Source: an uncultured Roseburia sp. (GTDB lineage: Bacteria; Bacillota; Clostridia; Lachnospirales; Lachnospiraceae). Taken from it: a stretch of 9,447 bases of DNA. Of this stretch, positions 1 through 6,798 are shown one piece after another. Within the stretch, counting starts at the first letter, position 1, and each line of letters begins with the position of its first letter. The stretch spans positions 1 through 9,447 of the forward strand of contig CAKRCJ010000069.1 in assembly GCA_934307185.1 (NCBI GenBank), in the 5' to 3' direction. The notes under the pieces were generated by a model, which searched no databases, was not told where the DNA came from, and saw only the letters and a program-made list of their open reading frames with translations. The position numbers and the translations under genes were made by a program.

Positions 1-33
1 CAATTGTAACAAATATGAATAAAACACAACAAA

Positions 34-65
34 AGTGTAATATTATTTAACAGAATAATAACACT
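34..65 (+). promoter_or_regulatory. Bulged inverted repeat in the leader of the cell-wall hydrolase gene
   Basis: AGTGT (34-38) and TATTATT (41-47) pair with AATAATA (54-60) and ACACT (61-65). This gives 12 base pairs with a two-base AA bulge and a six-base loop, TAACAG. The right arm ends three bases before the ribosome site TGGAGG (68-73). It could be a 5' mRNA hairpin that stabilises the message or affects initiation, or a DNA operator. There is no T-run after it, so it is not a terminator. The surrounding 1-60 is very AT-rich and has only weak promoter-like hexamers (TAATAT at 38-43 is the best -10 candidate), so I do not call a promoter. The symmetry is seen directly; the role is inferred. 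Confidence 0.5.
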
Positions 66-78
66 TATGGAGGTTTCT

Positions 79-1272
79 ATGAATTTAAAGAAAAGAGCGG
101 CGGGAGCCATTGCAATTGCCATGTCAGTGGTAGTGATGACATCAGTCGCACAGGCTGCACCAGTTGTTCCACAGACAAGTGTGGCAGTAGAGACAACAAA
201 GACGGACTTAGCTACAAATGGAATCGCAGGTATAGCAGTATCTATGAATCAGTATGAAGCAGAAGCTTATCAGTATATTGAAATGGCATCTGCAAATGTA
301 GCACAGACAGATACAGTAAGAGTTGCATCCGGAGATGCACAGGAGACAACAGACGGCGAACAGACAGAGGAAGAGACTCTCTGGCAAAATCGTCTGATGG
401 CGGATGTGAATGAATTTTTATATGTAAGAGCACAGGCAGATGAGAACGCAGAGATTGTTGGGAAGTTATATAAAGGCGATGTGGCAGAAATTGAAGAAGC
501 CGGAGATGGCTGGACACATATTAAATCGGGAAATGTAGACGGTTATGTAAGTAATGCATATTGTCTTACAGGAACGGATGCCTTAAATTATGCAAAAGAA
601 AACTTTGATACAGAAGCTACAGTATTAGCAGATGGACTCCGTGTCAGAAGTGATGCAGGTGAAGATGCATCGATAGTAACGGCAGTAGCTGAGGGAACTG
701 TATTAAAGGTGGAAGACGATGCAGACACGGATGCTGAGTGGATTGCCGTTTCCTATAATGGAGAAACCCGTTATGTGAATGCGGATTATGTTTCAACAGA
801 ATTATCCTTGGGCGAAGGAATTACGATGGAAGAAGAACAGGCAGAGCAGGAGAGAATTGCGAAGGAAGAAGCAGAAAAACAGGCATCTCAGGTTACAGAA
901 GTGACAACGGTACAGAATGCGGCAGTAGAGGCATCTGTTGATGAAGTGACATTACTGGCAGCAATTATCCAGTGTGAAGCCGGAAATGAAGTATATGAAG
1001 GACAGCTTGCAGTAGGAGCTGTTGTAATGAACCGCGTCAGATCTGGTGCTTATCCAGGCACAGTTCATGATGTGATTTATCAGAAAAGCCAGTTCCCACC
1101 GGCTGCGGCTGGAACTGTTGCAAGTATTGCAGCAAACGGACCAAAACAGTCCTGTATTCAGGCTGCACAGGAAGCATTAAACGGAACAGATAATACAGCA
1201 GGAGCAACCTGCTTTAAACGTGCAAGCTCTGGTCATGCAGGAGTTGTGATTGGAAATCATGTATTTTACTAA
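79..1272 (+). CDS. Exported SH3b-domain cell-wall hydrolase, SleB-like
   Basis: Predicted secreted peptidoglycan hydrolase of 397 residues. Residues 1-26 form a signal peptide: a Lys/Arg-rich start, a hydrophobic core, and a likely signal peptidase I cut after Ala-Gln-Ala (24-26). An acidic, Gln/Thr-rich stretch follows to about 105. Two bacterial SH3 domains come next (about 108-163 and 176-240), each with the LYVRA or LRVRS type of opening; such domains usually bind wall peptides. A charged Glu/Ala/Lys linker (250-270) leads to a Hydrolase_2 (SleB/CwlJ) domain at about 289-397. This carries CEAGNE, whose first Glu (E300) matches the catalytic Glu of SleB lytic transglycosylases, then the conserved AVGAVVMNRV, SQF and a terminal NHVFY. 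The ATG at 79 is chosen over an in-frame ATG at 67 because TGGAGG (68-73) is correctly spaced for 79 and would lie inside the gene otherwise. SleB itself is a spore-cortex enzyme with a different N-terminal domain, so a vegetative wall role is as likely here. The family call is firm; the biological role is not. Confidence 0.9.
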   Translation: MNLKKRAAGAIAIAMSVVVMTSVAQAAPVVPQTSVAVETTKTDLATNGIAGIAVSMNQYEAEAYQYIEMASANVAQTDTVRVASGDAQETTDGEQTEEETLWQNRLMADVNEFLYVRAQADENAEIVGKLYKGDVAEIEEAGDGWTHIKSGNVDGYVSNAYCLTGTDALNYAKENFDTEATVLADGLRVRSDAGEDASIVTAVAEGTVLKVEDDADTDAEWIAVSYNGETRYVNADYVSTELSLGEGITMEEEQAEQERIAKEEAEKQASQVTEVTTVQNAAVEASVDEVTLLAAIIQCEAGNEVYEGQLAVGAVVMNRVRSGAYPGTVHDVIYQKSQFPPAAAGTVASIAANGPKQSCIQAAQEALNGTDNTAGATCFKRASSGHAGVVIGNHVFY

Positions 1273-1285
1273 ATAAAAAGATACG

Positions 1286-1317
1286 AAGGAAGAGGTCAGA
1301 GGACACCTTCCTTTTTT
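1286..1317 (+). terminator. Intrinsic terminator after the hydrolase gene
   Basis: AAGGAA (1286-1291) pairs with TTCCTT (1308-1313), and GGT (1294-1296) with ACC (1305-1307) across a two-base GA bulge, leaving an eight-base loop. A T-run (1312-1317) follows at once and more T-rich sequence continues to about 1328. It lies 14 nt after the stop codon and should end transcription of the hydrolase gene, separating it from the SPFH gene. Confidence 0.8.
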
Positions 1318-1398
1318 GTTATTTTTTTCGTCTATTGTATTCTCAATGCAAATATAGTAATATGAAAAATAACAAAAATAATTTGAATAATATTGTCT

Positions 1399-1426
1399 TT
1401 GCCGACAAAAACTACACCGGTATAAG
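1399..1426 (+). promoter_or_regulatory. Candidate sigma-A promoter for the SPFH gene
   Basis: TTGCCG (1399-1404, 4 of 6 consensus bases) and TATAAG (1421-1426, 5 of 6) are 16 nt apart. Transcription would start near 1433, just ahead of the ribosome site at 1436-1442, giving a very short leader. The region also carries an inverted repeat TTGTC/GACAA (1393-1397 and 1404-1408) and a second GACAAAAA at 1426-1433, which could be a repressor site. A weaker alternative is TTGTAT (1335-1340), 17 nt, TAATAT (1358-1363). The rest of 1318-1398 shows nothing else I can name. Confidence 0.35.
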
Positions 1427-1448
1427 ACAAAAAGATGGAGGGAATGTT

Positions 1449-2375
1449 ATGGGTTTACTTATTGCACTTGTTGTGCTCATTCTGGTTGCACTTGCAATCG
1501 CAGTTTCATGCATTAAAATTGTGCCACAGGCCAATGCCATTGTCGTAGAGCGTCTGGGTGGATATCTTACGACATGGTCTGTAGGACTTCATTTTAAAGC
1601 ACCGTTTATTGACCGCGTGGCAAAGAGGGTTCTTTTAAAAGAGCAGGTGGTTGACTTCCCACCACAGCCGGTTATCACAAAAGATAATGTAACAATGCAG
1701 ATTGATACTGTAGTATATTTTCAGATTACTGACCCGAAGCTTTATGCATATGGTGTTGAAAATCCAATTATGGCAATTGAAAATCTGACTGCCACAACAC
1801 TTCGTAATATCATCGGTGACCTTGAATTAGATGAGACACTTACCTCTAGAGAGACGATTAACACCAAGATGAGAGCATCACTTGACGTTGCAACAGACCC
1901 TTGGGGAATTAAAGTAAATCGTGTGGAATTAAAGAATATCATTCCACCGGCTGCAATTCAGGATGCAATGGAGAAGCAGATGAAGGCAGAGCGTGAACGT
2001 CGTGAAGCAATTCTTCGTGCAGAAGGTGAGAAGAAATCAACAGTCCTTGTTGCAGAAGGTAAGAAAGAATCTGCTATTCTTGATGCGGAAGCAGAAAAAC
2101 AGGCAGCTATTTTACGTGCCGAGGCGCATAAAGAAGCTACAATCCGCGAGGCAGAAGGTCAGGCAGAGGCAATTTTAAAAATACAGCAGGCAAATGCAGA
2201 TGGTCTCCGCATGTTAAAGGAAGCAGCACCGGACGCTGGTGTTCTTCAGTTAAAGAGTTTAGAAGCATTTGCAAAGGCAGCCGATGGAAAAGCTACCAAG
2301 ATAATCATTCCTTCTGAAATCCAGGGAATTGCAGGTCTTGCAAAATCTGTTGTTGAAATCGGGAAAGAGAATTAA
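1449..2375 (+). CDS. SPFH/band 7 membrane protein, stomatin/QmcA-like
   Basis: Predicted membrane-anchored SPFH (stomatin, prohibitin, flotillin, HflK/C) protein of 308 residues. Residues 2-25 form one hydrophobic N-terminal membrane segment. The band 7 domain covers about 25-175, with the typical VPQANAIVVERLGGY opening, GLHFKAPFID, and a TTLRNIIGDLELDETLTSR stretch. Residues 176-250 form a long charged helix containing five 11-residue repeats (188-242), followed by a C-terminal segment (about 255-304). Proteins of this family form large ring or cage assemblies in the membrane and are linked to membrane organisation and protease control. The ATG at 1449 is preferred over an in-frame ATG at 1335: TGGAGGG (1436-1442) is well placed and the membrane segment then starts immediately, while the extra 38 residues are Asn/Lys-rich and resemble translated intergenic DNA. 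No NfeD-type partner gene is adjacent. A terminator before and a hairpin after suggest it is transcribed alone. Confidence 0.9.
   Translation: MGLLIALVVLILVALAIAVSCIKIVPQANAIVVERLGGYLTTWSVGLHFKAPFIDRVAKRVLLKEQVVDFPPQPVITKDNVTMQIDTVVYFQITDPKLYAYGVENPIMAIENLTATTLRNIIGDLELDETLTSRETINTKMRASLDVATDPWGIKVNRVELKNIIPPAAIQDAMEKQMKAERERREAILRAEGEKKSTVLVAEGKKESAILDAEAEKQAAILRAEAHKEATIREAEGQAEAILKIQQANADGLRMLKEAAPDAGVLQLKSLEAFAKAADGKATKIIIPSEIQGIAGLAKSVVEIGKEN
2010..2174 (+). repeat. Five 33-bp units encoding 11-residue coiled-coil repeats
   Basis: Within the SPFH gene, residues 188-242 read as five consecutive 11-residue units that open ILRAEG, VLVAEG, ILDAEA, ILRAEA and IREAEG. Position 1 is Ile or Val, and Ala-Glu occupies positions 4-5 in every unit. 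The spacing is exact, with no insertions. An 11-residue (hendecad) period is typical of a nearly straight or slightly right-handed coiled coil, the type found in the wall of SPFH cages. The DNA copies have diverged in sequence, so this is a protein-level repeat, not a recent DNA duplication. Confidence 0.75.
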
Positions 2376-2384
2376 GAAAAAAGA

Positions 2385-2428
2385 GGCTGTCGCATGAAGC
2401 ATATTTTGTGCGGCAGCCCTGTTATATT
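2385..2428 (+). terminator. Strong hairpin, probable terminator after the SPFH gene
   Basis: GGCTGTCGCA (2385-2394) pairs with TGCGGCAGCC (2409-2418) over ten pairs with one G-U wobble. The 14-base loop can add further weak pairs. The downstream tail, up to TATATTTT (2423-2430), is T-rich but not a clean T-run, while an A-run (2376-2382) precedes the stem, so it may end transcription better from the opposite strand. It lies just after the SPFH stop codon and probably separates that gene from argF, though some read-through is likely. Confidence 0.6.
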
Positions 2429-2477
2429 TTGGAAAAGACAAAATAGGATAAGTTGACATAATAGTGAAAGGAACGGT

Positions 2478-3473
2478 ATGAGTATGAACTTAAAAGGACG
2501 CAGTTTTTTAAAACTTATGGATTATACACCAGAGGAGATTATGTATCTCATTGACCTTGCCGCAGAGTTAAAGCAGAAGAAAAAAGAAGGAATTTTGCAT
2601 GACAGTCTTGCCGGAAAAAATATAGCATTGATTTTTGAAAAAACAAGTACACGTACACGCTGCTCTTTTGAGGTGGCTGCGCACGATCTTGGAATGCACG
2701 TTACATATCTTGATCCGTCCGGTTCCCAGATTGGAAAAAAGGAAAGTATTGCAGACACTGCAAGAGTATTAGGACGTATGTTTGACGGTATCGAATATCG
2801 TGGCTATGGTCAGGAAATTGTTGAGGAGCTTGCAAAATATGCAAATGTTCCGGTGTGGAACGGACTTACGAATGAATTTCATCCAACCCAGATGATTGCG
2901 GATATGCTTACCATAAGAGAGCATCTTGGCAAATTAAAAGGAATTAAATTTGTATATATGGGTGACGCACGTTACAACATGGGAAATTCCCTCATGGTTA
3001 CCTGCGCAAAGCTTGGCATTCATTTTGTTGCATGCACGAACAAAAAATATTTTCCGGATGCAAAACTGGTTGAATATTGTGAAAATATTGCAAAAGAAAC
3101 TGGAGCAACAATTACACTTACAGAAGATGTATCAGAAGCAGCCAAAGATGCAGATGTCATTTATACCGATGTCTGGGTATCTATGGGTGAACCGGACGCA
3201 GTCTGGGAGGAACGTCTGCATGATTTAATGCCATACCAGGTAAATAAAAAAGTTATGGAACAGGCAAAGGAGAGCGCAATCTTTATGCACTGTCTTCCGG
3301 CATTCCATGATTTAAAGACCAAAATTGGAAAAGAAGTATATGAGAAGTTTGGTTACAGCGAATTAGAAGTAACGGACGAAGTATTTGAAAGTGCACAGTC
3401 GGTTGTTTTTGATGAAGCAGAAAACCGTATGCATACAATCAAAGCAATCATGTTAGCAACACTTGCAGATTAA
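2478..3473 (+). CDS. argF: Ornithine carbamoyltransferase
   Basis: Joins carbamoyl phosphate and ornithine to make citrulline in the cytoplasm, in arginine synthesis, or runs in reverse in the arginine deiminase pathway. At 331 residues it is full length. Visible motifs are STRTR (57-61) for carbamoyl phosphate, HPTQ (135-138), the ornithine loop DVWVSMGE (231-238) and the catalytic HCLPAFHD (271-278). The STRTR, HPTQ and HCLP set with the SMG loop separates it from aspartate carbamoyltransferases. Overall length and the [15 protein letters not shown] ending resemble the E. coli ArgF/ArcB branch, so a catabolic role cannot be excluded. No arcA, arcC or other arginine gene is near, so the neighbours do not decide this. 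AAAGGA (2467-2472) precedes the ATG at 2478; a second in-frame ATG at 2484 is also possible. I found no convincing promoter or ArgR-type site between the upstream hairpin and the start. birA follows after 34 nt. Confidence 0.95.
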   Translation: MSMNLKGRSFLKLMDYTPEEIMYLIDLAAELKQKKKEGILHDSLAGKNIALIFEKTSTRTRCSFEVAAHDLGMHVTYLDPSGSQIGKKESIADTARVLGRMFDGIEYRGYGQEIVEELAKYANVPVWNGLTNEFHPTQMIADMLTIREHLGKLKGIKFVYMGDARYNMGNSLMVTCAKLGIHFVACTNKKYFPDAKLVEYCENIAKETGATITLTEDVSEAAKDADVIYTDVWVSMGEPDAVWEERLHDLMPYQVNKKVMEQAKESAIFMHCLPAFHDLKTKIGKEVYEKFGYSELEVTDEVFESAQSVVFDEAENRMHTIKAIMLATLAD

Positions 3474-3507
3474 TGGGAATACGATATTACTGAAATTGGA
3501 GTAATTT

Positions 3508-4485
3508 ATGCGGACAGAAATACTTACCCTGTTAAGGGAAACAGACGGCTATGTTTCCGGGCAGGAATTATGTGAAAAATTTGGAGTGTCACGGACGGCG
3601 GTCTGGAAAGCAATTAACCAGTTAAAAGAGGCTGGCTATGAAATTGAGGCAGTGCAGAATAAGGGATACCGTCTCATTTCAACGCCGGATATTTTAAGTG
3701 AGAATGAATTAAAGAGCATCAGGAAAACAAGCTGGATTGGAGAAAAAATTGCTTTTTATGATGTCGTGGACTCTACTAATACGAAGGCAAAGCAATTAGC
3801 AGAGGAAGGTGCGCCGAACGGCACTTATGTAATAGCAGAGAGACAGGATGCAGGAAAAGGCCGCAGAGGCAGAGGATTTGACTCACCGGCAGGTCAGGGA
3901 GTATGGATGACACTTGTATTAAAACCGGATATTGACCCAAACCATGCTTCTATGATTACACTTGTGACGGCGCTTGCTGTTTCGAAAGCTATCATGGATA
4001 TGACAGGAAGACCGGCAGGCATTAAATGGCCAAATGATATCATTATGAGTGGAAAAAAAGTGTGTGGTATTCTTACGGAAATGAGCGCACAGTTTGATTA
4101 TGTAAACCATATCGTAGTCGGTATCGGAATTAATGTCCAGAATAAAAGATTTCCGAAGGATATAGAAGCAGTAGCCACATCCATTTATATGGAAACCGGA
4201 GAACATTATAATCGTGCGGCACTGGTGGAAAAAATATGGGAAGCATTTGAATATTATTATGAGATTTTCTTAAAGACCGAAGACCTTTCCGGTCTGGTGA
4301 ATGAGTATAATTCGCATCTTGTAAATATGCATCAGGCAGTAAAAGTATTGGACCCGAAAGAACCTTTTGAGGGAAAAGCCATGGGAATTACCCCAAAGGG
4401 CGAGCTTATCGTGGATACCTGGGAGAGCAGAAGACTGGTTTCTACCGGTGAAGTATCGGTTCGTGGAATTTATGGGTATGTCTGA
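3508..4485 (+). CDS. birA: Bifunctional biotin-protein ligase and biotin operon repressor
   Basis: Activates biotin to biotinyl-AMP and attaches it to a lysine of biotin carboxyl carrier proteins; with its DNA-binding domain it can also repress biotin genes. At 325 residues it has the full three-part build. Residues 1-58 are a winged helix-turn-helix (recognition helix about 28-38). Residues 80-265 form the catalytic domain, with DSTNTKAKQ near 88-96, the biotinyl-AMP loop GKGRRGR (116-122), KWPND (173-177), the GKKVCGIL stretch (182-189) and GIGINV (205-210). Residues 270-325 form the small C-terminal domain. TTGGAG (3496-3501) serves as ribosome site, lying in the loop and edge of a weak ATTACT/AGTAAT hairpin (3486-3505). 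No clear pair of BirA operator half-sites is visible in this window, so any regulated biotin genes probably lie elsewhere. The stop codon sits inside a perfect 16-bp palindrome. Confidence 0.95.
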   Translation: MRTEILTLLRETDGYVSGQELCEKFGVSRTAVWKAINQLKEAGYEIEAVQNKGYRLISTPDILSENELKSIRKTSWIGEKIAFYDVVDSTNTKAKQLAEEGAPNGTYVIAERQDAGKGRRGRGFDSPAGQGVWMTLVLKPDIDPNHASMITLVTALAVSKAIMDMTGRPAGIKWPNDIIMSGKKVCGILTEMSAQFDYVNHIVVGIGINVQNKRFPKDIEAVATSIYMETGEHYNRAALVEKIWEAFEYYYEIFLKTEDLSGLVNEYNSHLVNMHQAVKVLDPKEPFEGKAMGITPKGELIVDTWESRRLVSTGEVSVRGIYGYV

Positions 4486-4496
4486 TAATTATCAGA
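4481..4496. promoter_or_regulatory. Perfect 16-bp palindrome over the birA stop codon
   Basis: TCTGATAATTATCAGA is its own reverse complement, with no central spacer. The birA stop TGA is 4483-4485. Because there is no loop, it suits binding by a protein dimer better than an RNA hairpin, and no T-run follows, so it is not a standard terminator. A second, shorter palindrome, CTTTTAAAAG, lies at 4505-4514. A chance origin is possible in such AT-rich DNA. The symmetry is seen directly; function is unknown. Confidence 0.4.
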
Positions 4497-4533
4497 AGAT
4501 AGAACTTTTAAAAGGAACAGAGAGAAAACAAAA

Positions 4534-4893
4534 ATGAGTGAAACAGGAAAAACAGGTAAAATACAGCCACCAGAAGAATTAGTGCTTTGCGGGGCAAGTG
4601 CATATAACCAGAAGTTTTATATTAATGAAAACTTTCAAAATTTACCGGATGAGATAAAAAATGAATTAAAGGTTATGTGTGTTCTTTTTTGTGCGGATAT
4701 TGGCGGAATACTTCAGCTTGTGTTCGACGAAGATGGAAATCTTGAGTTTAAAACAACTTATAATGAAGATGACCTTCTTTATGACGAAATAGGAAGCGGA
4801 TTAAAAATAAAAGAGCTGCAGCGTAAAAATGAGGATTTGCTTCGGGGACTGGAGCTTTACTACAAAGTTATTTTTGATAAGCTTGACGAATAA
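4534..4893 (+). CDS. Small conserved protein, DUF6145-like
   Basis: A 119-residue acidic, probably cytoplasmic protein with no signal peptide or membrane segment. From memory it resembles the uncharacterised DUF6145 family found in Lachnospiraceae; this could not be checked. Recognisable blocks are ELVLCGASAYNQKFY (15-29), a hydrophobic MCVLFCADIGGILQLVF stretch (48-64), and a C-terminal part with LLYDEIGSGLKIKELQ (80-95) and a predicted helix to the end. Two Cys lie in the central hydrophobic stretch (49 and 54) and one in LVLCG, with no metal-site spacing. The start ATG has a modest ribosome site (AGAGAG, 4519-4524). It sits between birA and coaX, 48 nt and 54 nt from them, so it is probably co-transcribed. 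The context (biotin and CoA) hints at a link to metabolism but does not establish one. The gene is convincing from its ribosome site and placement; the function is unknown. Confidence 0.75.
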   Translation: MSETGKTGKIQPPEELVLCGASAYNQKFYINENFQNLPDEIKNELKVMCVLFCADIGGILQLVFDEDGNLEFKTTYNEDDLLYDEIGSGLKIKELQRKNEDLLRGLELYYKVIFDKLDE

Positions 4894-4947
4894 AAGATAA
4901 GGCAACGCAACTGCAGCAGCAGTGGGTATGACCAGAAAAGAGGAAAA

Positions 4948-5739
4948 ATGATAGTAACAATTGATGTAGGAAACACAAACATTACCGTAGGTGTATTCAA
5001 TGGAGACGAAATTGCGACTAGTTTCCGTATGACAACCAAAATGCCGAGAACGTCAGATGAATATGGAATGCTTCTGACAAATCTCCTGGAAAAAAACAAT
5101 ATACAGTGTGAAGAAATCCAGGATGCTATCATCGCGTCTGTTGTTCCAAATGTAATGCATTCCCTGGAAGGTGCAGTGATGAAATACCTGAATATTCGCC
5201 CGATTATTATTGAACCGGGAACAAAAACAGGTATTCGCATTGTAACAGAAAATCCAAGACAGATTGGAGCGGACAGAATTGTAGATGCAGCCGCTGCTTA
5301 CGAAATCTATGGCGGACCGGTTCTTGTCTTAGATTTCGGTACGGCAACCACATATGATTTGGTAGATGCAGCCGGTGCGTTTATTTCCGGTGTTACGGCT
5401 CCTGGAATTCGTATTTCAGCAAAAGCACTTTGGGAGGATGCTGCAAAACTTCCGGAAATAGAGATTAAAAAACCGGCAAGTATCCTTGCAAAAGAGACTA
5501 TCTCAAGTATGCAGGCAGGTCTTGTGTACGGACAGATTGGACAGACCGAGTATATTATACAGCATATGAAGAAAGAGGCAAAGCTTGGTGATATAAAAGT
5601 AGTAGCAACCGGCGGCCTTGGACGTATCATCGCAAGTGAGACAACAATGATTGATGTTTATGACCCAAATTTAACGTTAAAAGGCATGAACTTAATTTAT
5701 AAAAAACAAAACCGCAAGTCCGGTAAAATCAGACAGTAA
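4948..5739 (+). CDS. coaX: Type III pantothenate kinase
   Basis: Phosphorylates pantothenate with ATP, the first step of coenzyme A synthesis, in the cytoplasm. This family is unrelated in sequence to CoaA, is not inhibited by CoA and needs a monovalent cation. At 263 residues it is full length. Seen motifs of the acetate-kinase/Hsp70 fold are DVGNTN (6-11) for phosphate, PRQIGADRI (103-111) with the catalytic-site Asp at 109, DFGTATTYD (129-137), and the ATGGLG glycine turn (220-225). The last 13 residues are basic and probably disordered. The ribosome site AGAGG lies at 4939-4943. Placement next to birA is common in Clostridia and other bacteria, and some genomes carry birA-coaX fusions. 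A seven-codon ATG-to-TGA reading frame (4928-4951) overlaps the start but is probably chance. Confidence 0.96.
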   Translation: MIVTIDVGNTNITVGVFNGDEIATSFRMTTKMPRTSDEYGMLLTNLLEKNNIQCEEIQDAIIASVVPNVMHSLEGAVMKYLNIRPIIIEPGTKTGIRIVTENPRQIGADRIVDAAAAYEIYGGPVLVLDFGTATTYDLVDAAGAFISGVTAPGIRISAKALWEDAAKLPEIEIKKPASILAKETISSMQAGLVYGQIGQTEYIIQHMKKEAKLGDIKVVATGGLGRIIASETTMIDVYDPNLTLKGMNLIYKKQNRKSGKIRQ

Positions 5740-5773
5740 AACCGGAAAATATCATAAAAGATAAGGAAAGACA

Positions 5774-6748
5774 ATGAATTCAATTCGAAAGCTGCAAATT
5801 GGAAATGTAACTTTAGAAAACAATTTGATTTTAGCACCGATGGCAGGAGTAACCGACCTGCCATTTCGCTTGTTGTGCAAAGAGCAGGGCGCAGGGCTTT
5901 TATGCATGGAAATGGTAAGTGCCAAAGCAATTTTATATAAAAACAAAAATACAGAAGAACTTCTTACAATTGACGAAAGAGAAAATCCGGTGTCGCTGCA
6001 GCTTTTTGGTTCAGATCCGGAGATTATGAGTGAGATAGCAAAACAGATTGAAGAGCGTTCGTTTGATATTTTGGATATTAATATGGGCTGTCCCGTGCCA
6101 AAGGTTGTAAATAATGGAGATGGTTCTGCACTAATGAAAAATCCGCTCCTCGCCGGGAAGATTATTGAAAAAACAGCAAATGCAATAAAAAAACCAGTCA
6201 CTGTTAAAATCCGGAAAGGCTTTGATGATGACCATGTAAACGCAGTGGAAATGGCACATATTGCGCAGGAATGTGGTGCAGCGGCAGTTGCCGTGCATGG
6301 CAGAACGAGGGAACAGTATTATTCAGGGAAAGCTGACTGGGACATTATAAGACAGGTAAAAGAGGCAGTTTCCATTCCGGTTATTGGAAATGGAGATATA
6401 CTGACGGCGGAGGATGTCATCCGTATGCAAAAAGAAACCGGCTGCGATGGCTTTATGATTGCAAGAGGCGCAGAGGGAAATCCGTGGATATTTAAGCAAA
6501 TCTTACATTACTTTGAAACCGGGGAAAAGTTAGAGAAGCCTTCTTTTAAAGAAGTAACGGATATGATATTAAGACATGCGAGAATGCAGATAGAATTTAA
6601 GGGAGAATATACCGGAATTCGTGAGATGCGCAAACATGCGGCATGGTACACCGCAGGTTATAAAAATTCCTCCCGTCTCCGTGCAAAAATCTGCGAAGTA
6701 GAAAATTATGAGCAGTTAAAAGCATTATTTGAACAAATAATGGCATAA
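5774..6748 (+). CDS. dusB: tRNA-dihydrouridine synthase, DusB type
   Basis: FMN enzyme that reduces specific uridines of tRNA to dihydrouridine using NADPH. At 324 residues it is the normal size. The TIM-barrel part (about 1-245) shows APMAGVTD (21-28) at the flavin site, DINMGCP (101-107) with the catalytic Cys at 106, the flavin-binding Lys in KIRKGF (145-150), HGRTREQYYSG (175-185), GNGDI (205-209) and the phosphate-binding ARGAEGNPWIF (230-240). The rest is the helical tRNA-binding domain, with EMRKHAAWYTAG near 263-274. The ribosome site AAGGA (5763-5767) precedes the ATG by six bases. The position after coaX and before greA-lysS is the usual clostridial arrangement. The DusB label follows from length and neighbours; exact target positions in tRNA cannot be read from the sequence. 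Confidence 0.93.
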   Translation: MNSIRKLQIGNVTLENNLILAPMAGVTDLPFRLLCKEQGAGLLCMEMVSAKAILYKNKNTEELLTIDERENPVSLQLFGSDPEIMSEIAKQIEERSFDILDINMGCPVPKVVNNGDGSALMKNPLLAGKIIEKTANAIKKPVTVKIRKGFDDDHVNAVEMAHIAQECGAAAVAVHGRTREQYYSGKADWDIIRQVKEAVSIPVIGNGDILTAEDVIRMQKETGCDGFMIARGAEGNPWIFKQILHYFETGEKLEKPSFKEVTDMILRHARMQIEFKGEYTGIREMRKHAAWYTAGYKNSSRLRAKICEVENYEQLKALFEQIMA

Positions 6749-6778
6749 CTATGGGTACTGAATTATTTTTCGCAGGCA

Positions 6779-6784
6779 TATAAT
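6779..6784 (+). promoter_or_regulatory. Isolated consensus -10 box before the unknown gene
   Basis: TATAAT is complete, but the hexamers 16-18 nt upstream (around TACTGA, 6756-6761) are poor -35 boxes and there is no TG extension. Transcription would start near 6791, ahead of the AAAGGA ribosome site. It may be a weak promoter or a chance match in AT-rich intergenic DNA. Confidence 0.25.
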
Positions 6785-6798
6785 AAACAAAAATCTGC

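Noticed and set aside
67..78. Upstream in-frame ATG at 67 for the hydrolase gene
   Set aside because: The ribosome site TGGAGG (68-73) would overlap that start; ATG at 79 is spaced correctly and gives a standard signal peptide.
1335..1448. Upstream in-frame ATG at 1335 extending the SPFH protein by 38 residues
   Set aside because: It has no ribosome site, the residues are Asn/Lys-rich, and TGGAGGG at 1436-1442 clearly serves ATG 1449.
2453..2482. TTGACA at 2453-2458 as the -35 box of an argF promoter
   Set aside because: The matching -10 position falls on the start codon (TATGAG, 2477-2482), so transcripts would begin inside the gene.
3486..3505. ATTACT/AGTAAT hairpin around the birA ribosome site
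   Set aside because: Only six mostly A-T pairs with an eight-base loop that leaves most of the ribosome site open; too weak to claim control.
4910..4923. ACTGC/GCAGT hairpin between the DUF6145-like gene and coaX
   Set aside because: A five-pair stem with no T-run; too short for a terminator.
4928..4951. Seven-codon reading frame overlapping the coaX start (ATGA overlap)
   Set aside because: It lacks a clear ribosome site of its own and contains the coaX ribosome site; probably chance.
5752..6201. 149-codon frame antisense to dusB
   Set aside because: No ribosome site or recognisable domain; it mirrors dusB codons.
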